This document shows positions 33,560-41,946 of a stretch of DNA of 64,000 nt, piece after piece. This DNA comes from Paucidesulfovibrio sp036541255 (GTDB lineage Bacteria > Desulfobacterota > Desulfovibrionia > Desulfovibrionales > Desulfovibrionaceae). Each line of letters starts with the position of its first letter. Within the stretch, counting starts at the first letter, position 1. A program made the translations under genes and the position numbers. The notes beneath the pieces are model-generated. The model saw nothing but the letters and a program-made list of their open reading frames with translations. It did no database searches and was not told the DNA's origin. The stretch spans positions 32,436-96,435 of the forward strand of contig JAZHDD010000003.1 in the NCBI GenBank assembly GCA_036541255.1, read 5' to 3'.

Positions 33560-33575
33560 TGGCACGGTGGTTGCT
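33560..33575 (+). promoter_or_regulatory. Sigma-54 promoter of flp and the plus-strand tad operon
   Basis: TGGCAC-GGTGG-TTGCT is an exact consensus. The predicted start, near 33586, gives a 60-base leader that includes a GAAA-capped hairpin (tcgc-gaaa-gcga, 33606-33617), which could stabilise the pilin mRNA. Apart from the sites listed, 33338-33645 holds no gene. Confidence 0.93.
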
Positions 33576-33645
33576 CAATGGGGTGCAAGGCTGATGGAAC
33601 AAATTTCGCGAAAGCGAGAACAAATTACTTCATTGGGAGGAAACC

Positions 33646-33822
33646 ATGCTGAACCGTATCATGAATCTGGTGAAGGACGAACAGGGCGCCACCGCTCTGG
33701 AATATGGCCTGATCGCTGCTTTGATCGCCGGCGTCATCGTCGCCGCCGTCACGCTGCTGGGCACCACCATCCGCGACATCTTCCAGGGCGCTGCCGACGA
33801 CATGGCCGGAGCCGGCTCTTAA
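33646..33822 (+). CDS. flp: Flp-type major pilin
   Basis: 58 residues, with GGGAGGAAACC before the ATG. The short leader MLNRIMNLVKDEQG is followed by ATALEYGLIAALIAGVIVAA. Cleavage after Gly14 would expose ATALEYGL, with the conserved Glu at +5 and the following Tyr of Flp pilins, then one hydrophobic helix and a short C-terminus (DDMAGAGS). It is the structural subunit of the Tad pilus. A hairpin with a T run 40 bases downstream probably makes pilin mRNA more abundant than the rest of the operon. Confidence 0.96.
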   Translation: MLNRIMNLVKDEQGATALEYGLIAALIAGVIVAAVTLLGTTIRDIFQGAADDMAGAGS

Positions 33823-33861
33823 GAAGAGGCGGAACACACAGCGAGACAGCAAGCACCGGAA

Positions 33862-33898
33862 GGGCTCGCGCCGATCCGCAACCGGCGCGGGCCCTTTT
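33862..33898 (+). terminator. Partial terminator or attenuator between flp and the tad genes
   Basis: The arms gggctcgcgccg and cggcgcgggccc form 12 pairs with one G-T, followed by TTTTCTCT. The position favours pilin over the downstream assembly genes. Confidence 0.75.
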
Positions 33899-33951
33899 CT
33901 CTCCCGGGGAGGGGAGAGAACCGAGGCAAGCACCGCTTCCCGGGGGGGAAC

Positions 33952-34515
33952 ATGGATCTCATCATCACCACCTTTGTCGTCGTGGCCCTTGCGGTCGCGG
34001 TCGTCACCGACCTCAGACAGCAACGCATTCCCAATGCGCTCACCTTCAGCACGGCTCTCGCGGGCCTGGCCTACCATTTCACCACGGGCGGAGCGGACGG
34101 CCTGCTCTTCGCCCTGGCCGGGCTGGGCATGGGCCTGGCGTTGATGCTCGTCCCCTACCTCCTCGGCGTCATGGGCGGCGGCGACGTGAAGCTCATGGCG
34201 GCCCTGGGCGCGTGTCTGGGCTGGCAACTCATAGCGGAAGCCTTTCTCTATTCGAGCCTGGCCGGCGGCGTTTATGCCCTGGTCATCCTGCTCGCGCGGC
34301 ATCGCGACATGCTGCTCCGCATCCTCAAGAATTTCTGGATCACGCTCTGGCTGTTTCTGGCCAGCAAGAAGGCGGAATACGCCCCTGTGCGGGGCGGCGA
34401 AAAGCTTCCCCGTCTCTGCTACGGCGTGGCCATTGCGGCTGGAACCTGCGCGGCCCTGCTGCGCGTCGCCCACGACTCCGGCCTGATTTCCGGTCTGGTC
34501 TCCGGCCTCGTTTGA
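33952..34515 (+). CDS. cpaA: Prepilin peptidase (TadV/CpaA, A24 family)
   Basis: 187 residues. The A24 aspartic protease motifs are VTDLRQQRIPNALTF (first Asp) and GVMGGGDVKLMAALG (GxGD, second Asp). About six membrane helices are present. The short form without the N-terminal methylase domain is typical for Tad systems. It cleaves the leader of Flp and of the TadE-like pilins. Confidence 0.94.
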   Translation: MDLIITTFVVVALAVAVVTDLRQQRIPNALTFSTALAGLAYHFTTGGADGLLFALAGLGMGLALMLVPYLLGVMGGGDVKLMAALGACLGWQLIAEAFLYSSLAGGVYALVILLARHRDMLLRILKNFWITLWLFLASKKAEYAPVRGGEKLPRLCYGVAIAAGTCAALLRVAHDSGLISGLVSGLV

Positions 34516-34537
34516 CCGGCCAAGGAGGAACGAAAAG

Positions 34538-35374
34538 ATGAACCGTACCATGAAGACACTGCTCCAGGTCACCCTGGCCCTGCTCCTGGCCGGAGCCACC
34601 GGCCTGCTGCTTTACCGCTGGATGGACAACGGCGCGGCCCGGGGCGCACGCCAAGCCGCAAAGCCCGCCACAGTCAACGTTGTTGTGGCGGCCCGCGACC
34701 TGCCGCGCGGCGCCCTGCTCACGGCGGACACGCTCAAGACCGCGCCCTTCCTGCCGGAAAGCCTGCCCGCCCGCACCTTCTCGGCCCCAGCCGAGTTGGA
34801 AGGCCGCGTGCTGGCCTCGCCTCTGGCCGCCAACGATCCCGTGACCGAACTGCGCCTCGCTCCCGACAACATCCGCGCGGGCGGCGTGAGCGCCCTGATC
34901 ACGCCGGGCCGCCGGGCCATGACCGTCAAGGGCAACAAGGTCATGGGGCTGGCCGGATTCGTTCGCCCAGGCAACAGGGTGGACGTGCTCGTGACCCTGA
35001 TCACGGGCGAACAGGACTCCCAGCCCGTGACCAAGCTGGTGCTCTCCAATGTCCTGGTCCTGGCCACCGGGGAACAGTTCGAAGCGTCCCCCGAAGGCGG
35101 CGAGCCCTCGCCCGTGGACACCTACACCCTGGAAGTCACGGTGGAGGAAAGCGAACGCCTGGCACTGGCCTCCAACCAGGGCACCCTGAATTTCGCCCTG
35201 CGCAGTGAAAACGACAACGAAACAGCGCTCACCGAAGGCGTGGACGTGGAAAAGGCCCTGGCCTCCTTCCGCCCCGGCAAGCCCAAGGCCAAGGCCGTGG
35301 CACGCCGCTCCGCACCGGAAAAGCGCAGCATTGAAATCATCAGTGGCTCGGAACGCTCCAACGTGAGCTTCTAG
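34538..35374 (+). CDS. cpaB: Flp pilus assembly protein CpaB/RcpC
   Basis: 278 residues with AAGGAGGAACG before the ATG. An N-terminal anchor (residues about 8-26) is followed by a SAF domain (VVVAARDLPRGALLTADTL) and the RcpC region (GNKVMGLAGFVRPGNRVDVLVTL). It acts in the periplasm with the secretin and may bind peptidoglycan or modify pili. It ends 18 bases before the secretin gene. Confidence 0.93.
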   Translation: MNRTMKTLLQVTLALLLAGATGLLLYRWMDNGAARGARQAAKPATVNVVVAARDLPRGALLTADTLKTAPFLPESLPARTFSAPAELEGRVLASPLAANDPVTELRLAPDNIRAGGVSALITPGRRAMTVKGNKVMGLAGFVRPGNRVDVLVTLITGEQDSQPVTKLVLSNVLVLATGEQFEASPEGGEPSPVDTYTLEVTVEESERLALASNQGTLNFALRSENDNETALTEGVDVEKALASFRPGKPKAKAVARRSAPEKRSIEIISGSERSNVSF

Positions 35375-35392
35375 CCCGGAGGGGAAGGGATC

Positions 35393-36826
35393 ATGAAGAA
35401 CGCGCAACCACACAACCCAGGCTTCGCAATCCCGATGCAGGCCCTGGCCGTACTGCTGACCGCCCTGCTGTTCGCGGCCCTGAGCGGCAGCCCGGCTTCG
35501 GCGCAAAGCAGCACAGCCCTGGAACGCCCCATGTCCCTGGAACTGCATACGGGCAAGTCGCTGATCCTGAACACGGAAAAGGACGTGACCCGCGTTTCCC
35601 TGTCCGCTCCGGACCGGGCCGACGTGCTGGTCATCTCGCCCCGCCAGATCTATCTTTCCGGCAAGGTGCCCGGCACCTCCACGCTGACCCTCTGGGGCGG
35701 CGGCGACCGCATCATGCGCGTCTACGACCTGGCCGTGACCGCGGACATCACCGAACTCAAGCGCATGGTCCACCAGGTCCTGCCCAACGAACCCGACATC
35801 CAGGTCCTGGCCACGGGCGACACCATCACCCTGTCCGGCATGGTTTCCAGCACCGCGAATCTGGCCACGGCCCTGGCCCTGGCCGAAAATTACGCCCCGG
35901 AAAAGACCGTGAATCTGCTCCAGGTGGGCGGGGTGCATCAGGTCATGCTGGAAGTGCGCATCGCCGAAATGAACCGTTCCGTGACCCGTCGCCTGGGCTT
36001 CAACTTCCGTTTCACCGACGGCAGCAATGTTGCCTACAGCTTCCTGAACAACCTTACCGGCCTGAACGGCGGCACCTCGGTCCTGGGCGAAAACATCTTC
36101 GGCTGGATATCCGGCAGCATCGCGGGCAAGACCGTGTTCGACCTCTTTTTGGATGCGCTCAAGACCAACGGTCTGGTCAAGATACTGGCCGAACCCAATC
36201 TCATCTGCCTCAGCGGCGAGACCGCCAACTTCCTGGCCGGCGGCGAAATCCCCGTGCCCGTGCCTTCGGGCCTGGGCACCCTGGCCATCGAATACAAGCC
36301 CTTTGGCGTCTGGCTCGAATTCACGCCCACAGTGCTCGGCAACGGCAAGATCAATCTCGTTGTCAGCCCCGAGGTTTCCGAGCTGGACCCGGACCAGGGC
36401 GTGACCATCGAATCCATGAACATCCCGGCCCTGACCACCCGTCGCGCCTCCACCACCATCGAACTGGCCGACGGCCAGAGCTTTGCCATAGCCGGGCTGC
36501 TCAAGGACAGCGTGCGCGAAAACGTGCATAAGCTGCCCGGCCTGGGCGAGATTCCCATCCTGGGCATGCTCTTCCGCTCCAGCGACTACCTCAAGGAACA
36601 GTCCGAACTGGTCATCGTGGTCACGCCCCGGCTGGCCAAGCCCCTGGACATGGCCAAGCAAAGCCTGCCCACGGATTCGTTCAACGATCCCAGCGAATTG
36701 GAATTCTACCTTTTCGGCTCTCTTGAAGGCATGGGCGGCGGAAAGACACATGCCGCCGTGGTCCCCACCATGTCGGACAGCTCGGCGGGCTTTGACGGCG
36801 ACTTCGGCCACACCCTGCCGCAATAA
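35393..36826 (+). CDS. cpaC: Tad outer-membrane secretin (RcpA/CpaC)
   Basis: 477 residues with a signal peptide ending near GSPASAQS. The N-terminal N0/BON-like region (about 45-190) includes LILNTEKDVTRVSLSAPDRADVLV. The secretin domain (about 190-420) shows VMLEVRIAEMNRS, FLAGGEIPVPVPSG and AIAGLLKDSVRENVHKLPGLGEIPILG, the conserved C-terminal secretin signature. It forms the outer-membrane pore through which the pilus exits. Confidence 0.95.
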   Translation: MKNAQPHNPGFAIPMQALAVLLTALLFAALSGSPASAQSSTALERPMSLELHTGKSLILNTEKDVTRVSLSAPDRADVLVISPRQIYLSGKVPGTSTLTLWGGGDRIMRVYDLAVTADITELKRMVHQVLPNEPDIQVLATGDTITLSGMVSSTANLATALALAENYAPEKTVNLLQVGGVHQVMLEVRIAEMNRSVTRRLGFNFRFTDGSNVAYSFLNNLTGLNGGTSVLGENIFGWISGSIAGKTVFDLFLDALKTNGLVKILAEPNLICLSGETANFLAGGEIPVPVPSGLGTLAIEYKPFGVWLEFTPTVLGNGKINLVVSPEVSELDPDQGVTIESMNIPALTTRRASTTIELADGQSFAIAGLLKDSVRENVHKLPGLGEIPILGMLFRSSDYLKEQSELVIVVTPRLAKPLDMAKQSLPTDSFNDPSELEFYLFGSLEGMGGGKTHAAVVPTMSDSSAGFDGDFGHTLPQ

Positions 36827-36850
36827 CCAGGGACAGCAAGGAGAACCTTC

Positions 36851-37129
36851 ATGAATATCAGAATCGCCACCCTCGCCATCCTGCTGGCCGCCCTGCCCCT
36901 GGCAGGCTGCGCCAACAAGAATCTTTCCGAAGACTTCGGCAAGTCCGTGCATCAGGCAGTGGCGGCCCAGACTCTGAATCCCGGTCCGGCCAGCCTGGAA
37001 CCGGTCACGGGACTGGACGGGCAATGGGCGGCCACAGCCATGGAAAACTACCGCAACGCGCCGCAACCCGCGCGCGAGGTCAAGGCCAACAACCTGCAAA
37101 GCCTCTTCGAAGTGGGGGGCAAGCAATGA
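36851..37129 (+). CDS. Small lipoprotein of the tad operon
   Basis: 92 residues. The signal peptide ends LAALPLAGCANKN, with lipobox Cys20. The mature part is short and hydrophilic with no recognised domain. Its place between secretin and TadZ is that of RcpB/CpaD-type outer-membrane lipoproteins, which are usually larger, so a pilotin-like role for the secretin is only inferred. Its stop overlaps the next start (ATGA). Confidence 0.8.
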   Translation: MNIRIATLAILLAALPLAGCANKNLSEDFGKSVHQAVAAQTLNPGPASLEPVTGLDGQWAATAMENYRNAPQPAREVKANNLQSLFEVGGKQ

Positions 37130-37317
37130 ATGAACGCCCGCCGTGCGACATGGGCTGCGACAGCGGCCACGTCCTGGACATCGTGATCATGCTCTTCATC
37201 CTCGGGCTCGTGCTCTTTGGCGCGGCCCGGCCCGGAGCGCGGGGGGAGGAAAACCCGCTCCACCAGGAATGGAGCAGTTCAGTCCAGCATTTCGAACGGG
37301 TGGGATTTCCCGCTTAG
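37126..37317 (+). CDS. Small membrane protein of the tad operon
   Basis: 63 residues from the ATG at 37126 that overlaps the lipoprotein stop. A Cys-containing N-terminus (PPCDMGCDSGH) precedes one transmembrane helix (VLDIVIMLFILGLVLFGAA) and a short polar tail. There is no recognised family. The tight overlap on both strength of frame and operon position supports a real gene. Confidence 0.65.
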   Translation: MNERPPCDMGCDSGHVLDIVIMLFILGLVLFGAARPGARGEENPLHQEWSSSVQHFERVGFPA

Positions 37318-37344
37318 GGAAACATCGTCAAGGGGGGGGAAAAC

Positions 37345-38529
37345 ATGAACCATGATATCCGCATCGCACTCGCCATTCGCGACGAGGATGGCCGCAGCAA
37401 GCTGGAAAAGGTCATTTCCGGCGCGCCCGGCGTGAGTCTTCAGCAGGAGGGGGAACCCTCCGACATCCTGATCTACGAGGTGGAAGCAGGCCGCGAAACC
37501 GACCTGCTCGCCCTGGGACAGGACCTGCGCCGCCAAACCGGCGGTGAGATATTCCTGGCCAGCGCCGAAACGTCTCCTGAACTGCTCATCCAGGCCATGC
37601 GCGCCGGAATCCATGAATTCCTGCCGCTGCCAGTGCCGCCGCGGGAACTGGGCAAGGCCCTGTCCCGCTTCGTGGCGCGCCAGCGCAACGGAGAGCAGGA
37701 ATCGGCGCCCGGCCAGGGCCACATCACGATCGTGGCCGGGGTCAAGTCCGGTTGCGGCGCCACCACGCTGGCCGTGAATCTGGCCCATGAGCTGCAGGCC
37801 TCGGCCGGGCGTACCGCCCTGCTGGACCTGCGCCTGCCCATGGGCGAGGCCCCGCTCTTTCTGGACCTCGAATACGCCTATACCTGGGGTGATGTGGCCG
37901 CCAACATCGACCGCCTGGACGGCACCTACCTGGACAGCGTCATGGCCCGCCACGACAGCGGACTCCAAGTCCTGGCCTCGCCCGGCGGATCGCTCCTGGA
38001 CGCCCAGGACCTGGCCGAAGCCGTGACCCCCCTGCTGGCCGAAATGCGCCGCCACTTCAACCATGTGGTGGTGGACACGGACGCGGGACTTACCGCGTAC
38101 GGCTACCGCGAACTGGACGCCGCAGACACGGCCCTGCTGGTCATGAACCCCAGTCTGCCCTGCCTGGCCCATGCCAAGCGCGTGGTGGACGCGGTGCGCC
38201 AGGCCGGGGGCAACGAGTCCAAGATCCGGTTGGTGGTCAACCGCCATCTCCCGGACGGCGACATCGGCACGCACGACGCCGAGGAGATTCTGCAGAAGAA
38301 GATCTTCGCCACCCTGCCCGAAGACTACAAGGGTACGCTGGCCGCCATCAATCAGGGCAAGCCCCTGTCCCAGGCCGCTCCCAAGTCGGCCATGGGCAAG
38401 GCCGTGGCCAAGCTGGCCCGGAGCATGTCGCGCAACGGCTCCCGCAACGCGACCAAGTCCAAGGGCGGCCTGCTCGGCCTGTTCCGCAAGAACCGCAACA
38501 GTCTCGCCGCCGGGATGGAGGCCGTATGA
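37345..38529 (+). CDS. tadZ: TadZ/CpaE-type ParA-like pilus localisation protein
   Basis: 394 residues. An N-terminal receiver-like domain (about 5-115) lacks an obvious phospho-Asp set. A MinD/ParA fold follows from about 128 (HITIVAGVKSGCGATTLAVN). The deviant Walker A keeps the signature Lys but has Ala where the catalytic-loop Lys of GKTT would be, so nucleotide binding may be weak or structural. The C-terminus is basic. TadZ places the Tad machine at the cell pole or site of assembly. Its stop overlaps the tadA start by 4 bases. Confidence 0.92.
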   Translation: MNHDIRIALAIRDEDGRSKLEKVISGAPGVSLQQEGEPSDILIYEVEAGRETDLLALGQDLRRQTGGEIFLASAETSPELLIQAMRAGIHEFLPLPVPPRELGKALSRFVARQRNGEQESAPGQGHITIVAGVKSGCGATTLAVNLAHELQASAGRTALLDLRLPMGEAPLFLDLEYAYTWGDVAANIDRLDGTYLDSVMARHDSGLQVLASPGGSLLDAQDLAEAVTPLLAEMRRHFNHVVVDTDAGLTAYGYRELDAADTALLVMNPSLPCLAHAKRVVDAVRQAGGNESKIRLVVNRHLPDGDIGTHDAEEILQKKIFATLPEDYKGTLAAINQGKPLSQAAPKSAMGKAVAKLARSMSRNGSRNATKSKGGLLGLFRKNRNSLAAGMEAV

Positions 38530-39959
38530 ACTTCGCCGCGCGCCTCAACAGAGGCATGAACACCGGCCAGAGCCAGCCCGGACAGCGCCCGGCCTCCAGG
38601 AACGGGACCGCGCCCCAGGCAGCACCCACGCCCTCGCAGCGCATCAAGGCCGCCCTGAAGAAAGAAGAAGTCACGGGCCAATCCGACCAATACTACGACA
38701 TCAAGACCCAACTTCATTCCCGGCTCATCGACGTGCTCGACCTCTCCCTGCTGGAAACCCTGAGCCGTACCGAGGTCCGGTCCGAAGTGCTGCGCCTGTC
38801 CCAGAGCGTGCTGGCCGAAGACTTCAAGAACGCCCCTCTGAACATGGCCGAACGGACCCTGCTGATCACCGAGATCCAGGACGAGGTCTTGGGCCTGGGG
38901 CCGCTGGAGCCCTTCATCAAGGACCCCACGGTCAACGACATCCTGGTCAACTCCTACCGCCAGATATACGTGGAGCGGGCAGGCAAGCTGCAAGCCACCA
39001 AGGCCCGTTTCAAGGACGACGCCCACCTCAAGAAGATCATCGACCGCATCGTGTCCAAGGTGGGCCGCCGCATCGATGAATCCTCGCCCATGGTGGACGC
39101 CCGCCTGGAGGACGGCTCCCGCGTCAACGCCATCATCCCGCCCCTGGCCATTGACGGACCGGCCCTGTCCATCCGCAAGTTTTCCAAGGACCCGCTGGAA
39201 GTGTCCGACCTCATCGCCTTTGGTTCCCTGACACCGCAGATCGCCCAGCTCATGGAAGGCGCGGTCAAGGCGCGGCTGAACGTGATCATCTCCGGCGGCA
39301 CCGGCTCGGGCAAGACCACCCTGCTCAACTGCCTTTCCCGCTTCATCCCCGAGGACGAACGCATCGTGACCATCGAGGATGCGGCCGAATTGCAGCTCAA
39401 GCAGGACCATGTGGTGCGCCTGGAGACCCGGCCCGCCAACATCGAGGGACGCGGCGAGATCAACCAACGCGACCTGGTCAAGAACTGCCTGCGCATGCGC
39501 CCGGACCGCATCATCGTGGGCGAGGTCCGGTCCGCCGAGGCCCTGGACATGCTCCAGGCCATGAACACCGGCCACGACGGCTCCCTGACCACCATTCACG
39601 CCAACACCCCGCGCGACTGCCTGATGCGCCTGGAGACCATGGTTTCCATGGCCGGACTCAAGATCGCGGACGTTTCCCTGAAGCGTTACATCTCCTCGGC
39701 CATCGACGTCATCATCCAGGCCTCGCGCCTCATGGACGGCAGCCGCAAGGTCACGCACTTCACGGAAATCACGGGCATGGAAGGCGAGATGATCACCATC
39801 CAGGACATCTTCAACTACGACCAGACCGGCGTGGGACCGGACGGCAAGGTCCTGGGGCGTTTCAAGCCCGCAGGCATCCGCCCGCATTTCTCCAAGGCGT
39901 TGGAAGCCAAGGGCATCAAGCTGGATTCGGCCATCTTCACCAACGGGGCCGAGTTCTAG
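38526..39959 (+). CDS. tadA: Tad pilus assembly ATPase TadA/CpaF
   Basis: 477 residues. It is a type II/IV secretion ATPase with an N-terminal domain (about 40-150) and a RecA-like core with Walker A SGGTGSGKTTLLN (near 256), an acidic stretch RIVTIEDAAELQL, Walker B RPDRIIVGEVRSAEALD, and the His-box TGHDGSLTTIHAN. It powers pilus extension, and in Tad systems also retraction. It follows tadZ with a 4-base overlap. Confidence 0.97.
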   Translation: MNFAARLNRGMNTGQSQPGQRPASRNGTAPQAAPTPSQRIKAALKKEEVTGQSDQYYDIKTQLHSRLIDVLDLSLLETLSRTEVRSEVLRLSQSVLAEDFKNAPLNMAERTLLITEIQDEVLGLGPLEPFIKDPTVNDILVNSYRQIYVERAGKLQATKARFKDDAHLKKIIDRIVSKVGRRIDESSPMVDARLEDGSRVNAIIPPLAIDGPALSIRKFSKDPLEVSDLIAFGSLTPQIAQLMEGAVKARLNVIISGGTGSGKTTLLNCLSRFIPEDERIVTIEDAAELQLKQDHVVRLETRPANIEGRGEINQRDLVKNCLRMRPDRIIVGEVRSAEALDMLQAMNTGHDGSLTTIHANTPRDCLMRLETMVSMAGLKIADVSLKRYISSAIDVIIQASRLMDGSRKVTHFTEITGMEGEMITIQDIFNYDQTGVGPDGKVLGRFKPAGIRPHFSKALEAKGIKLDSAIFTNGAEF

Positions 39960-39967
39960 GAGGCATC

Positions 39968-40957
39968 ATGCTTGGGCAAGACATTCGCATCACCCCGGAA
40001 CTTCTGGCCGCCGTCTCCGCGTCCGTGATCTTCCTGGTAGCCCTGGGCGGCATCGCCCTGGCCCGGCGCATGGCCGACAGATCGGGCCGCGCCGTGCGCG
40101 AGCGGCTCGACGCCCTGGCCATGGCCCTGCCCGACGCCCAGCCCATCGACATCGTGCGCCGAGAATCCATGAGCGAAGTGCCCCTGCTGAACCGGGCCCT
40201 GTCCCGCACGGCCTGGGCCGGAGCTCTGGGCAAGCTGATCCGCCAGTCACAGGCTCCCGGCAACCAGGGCACCTATTTGCTCCTTTCCGCCCTGTTCGGC
40301 CTGACCGGTCTCTATCTGAGCGCGGTTTTGCTCGAAGGTCCGGCCTTGGTGGTCATCTGCACCCTGGCCCCGGCCTGGCTGCCCTTTGCCTGGCTCAAGA
40401 GCAAGCGCAGAAAGCGCATCGCCCGCTTCCAGGCCCAGCTGCCCGACGCCCTGGATCTCGTGGCCCGCGCCATGAAGGCCGGGCACACCTTTGCGGGCGG
40501 CCTGCATATGGTCGTGGACGAATTCGACGATCCCATCGGCGGCGAATTCCGCATCACCCAGGAGGAAATCAACTTCGGCATGTCCGTGGAGCAGGCCATG
40601 CAGAATCTCATGAACCGGGTGGAGTGCGACGACCTCAAGTTTTTCGTGGTCTCGGTCAACGTGCAGCGGGAAACCGGCGGCAATCTGGCAGAAATCATCG
40701 GCAACATCGCCACCCTGGTGCGCGAACGCTTCAAGCTCATGGGCAAGGTCCAGGTCCTGGCCGCCGAGGGCAAGCTCTCGGCCTACATCCTCCTGGCCCT
40801 GCCTTTTATCATCGCCGTGGTGCTCTATCTCATCAACCCCGAGTACATGGGCATGCTCTTCACCACGGAGTCGGGCAAGCGGCTGATGCAGCTCGCCGCC
40901 GTGATCATGACCATCGGCGCCGTGACCATCAAGCGCATGATCCGGATCAAGGTCTAG
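39968..40957 (+). CDS. tadB: Tad inner-membrane platform protein TadB
   Basis: 329 residues with AGGAGG before the ATG. Membrane helices lie at about 15-35, 98-135 and 270-325. The cytoplasmic T2SSF domain has LPDALDLVARAMKAGHTFAGGL and an EEINFGMSVEQAMQNL pattern. It forms the platform with TadC on which TadA acts. Confidence 0.94.
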   Translation: MLGQDIRITPELLAAVSASVIFLVALGGIALARRMADRSGRAVRERLDALAMALPDAQPIDIVRRESMSEVPLLNRALSRTAWAGALGKLIRQSQAPGNQGTYLLLSALFGLTGLYLSAVLLEGPALVVICTLAPAWLPFAWLKSKRRKRIARFQAQLPDALDLVARAMKAGHTFAGGLHMVVDEFDDPIGGEFRITQEEINFGMSVEQAMQNLMNRVECDDLKFFVVSVNVQRETGGNLAEIIGNIATLVRERFKLMGKVQVLAAEGKLSAYILLALPFIIAVVLYLINPEYMGMLFTTESGKRLMQLAAVIMTIGAVTIKRMIRIKV

Positions 40958-40966
40958 GAGGACGCC

Positions 40967-41920
40967 ATGTACGAAATCGGCTCATCCCCCCTGATCATCG
41001 TGGCCCTGGGCGCGCTCTCCGTGTTTCTGTTCGCGGCCGGGATCATGTCGGCCCTGTCCGGCAACGGCAATGTGGAACGTTTGCGCGAACGACTGCACAC
41101 GGGCGAACAGGGCGTCTATCCCGTGCAGGAAAAGACCGGCAGCCTGTTGACCCGTGGCGTGGCCCGTCTGTTCGCTCTCCTGGGCGAAAAACTCGGCCCC
41201 AAGGACGACGAGCGCATCACCCAGGGACAGCTGGCCCTGATCCAGGCGGGCGTGCGCGGCCCCAACGCCGGTCTGATCTTCCAGGGCGTCAAGGCGTCCC
41301 TGACCCTGCTCCTGGCGGGTGGCGCTCTGCTCGTGCGGCTGCTTTTCCTGCCGGAAATGTCCATGCACATGTCCATCATCGCCGTGGCCTTTCCCGCTGC
41401 CGTGGGCCTGTACGTGCCGGAAATCTGGCTGCGCATGAAGACCAGCGCCCGCAAGGAAAAGGCCTCGGACGAACTGCCCGACGCCCTGGATCTGCTCGTG
41501 GTCTGCGTGGAAGCGGGCATGGGCCTGGACCAGGCCATCTACCGCGTGAGCAAGGAGCTGCAATTCACCGCGCCGATCATTTCCTCGGAGCTGCGCACCC
41601 TGACCCTGCAACTGCGCGCGGGCAAGCAGCGCCAGGAAGCCTTGCGCGCCATGTCCGAACGCGTGGGCCTGGACGACCTCAACAGCCTCTGCACCCTGCT
41701 CATCCAGGCCGACGTTTTCGGCATCAGCGTGGCCCACACTCTGCGCGTCTACTCGGACGCCCTGCGCACCAAGCGGTTCCAGCGGGCCGAGGAAAAGGCG
41801 GCCAAGCTGCCGGTCAAGATCATGATCCCCCTGATCATCTTCATCCTGCCCGCGCTGTTCATCGCCATCATGGGACCGGCAGGCATCCGTCTGGTCGATG
41901 TCCTGGGAAATATGAAGTGA
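40967..41920 (+). CDS. tadC: Tad inner-membrane platform protein TadC
   Basis: 317 residues with AGGAGG upstream. The T2SSF domain includes ELPDALDLLVVCVEAGMGLDQA, and the C-terminal helices include KIMIPLIIFILPALFIAIMGPA. It partners TadB. Both genes follow tadA with 8-9 base gaps. Confidence 0.94.
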   Translation: MYEIGSSPLIIVALGALSVFLFAAGIMSALSGNGNVERLRERLHTGEQGVYPVQEKTGSLLTRGVARLFALLGEKLGPKDDERITQGQLALIQAGVRGPNAGLIFQGVKASLTLLLAGGALLVRLLFLPEMSMHMSIIAVAFPAAVGLYVPEIWLRMKTSARKEKASDELPDALDLLVVCVEAGMGLDQAIYRVSKELQFTAPIISSELRTLTLQLRAGKQRQEALRAMSERVGLDDLNSLCTLLIQADVFGISVAHTLRVYSDALRTKRFQRAEEKAAKLPVKIMIPLIIFILPALFIAIMGPAGIRLVDVLGNMK

Positions 41921-41946
41921 ACCGGGAAACAACGAAGGAGGACGCC

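Noticed and set aside
34340..37126. 928-residue minus-strand open frame
   Set aside because: It lies antisense to cpaA, cpaB, the secretin and a lipoprotein gene; its His/Gln/Gly-rich product is typical of antisense frames in GC-rich DNA.
38352..39887. 511-residue minus-strand open frame
   Set aside because: Antisense shadow of tadA, which has all ATPase motifs.
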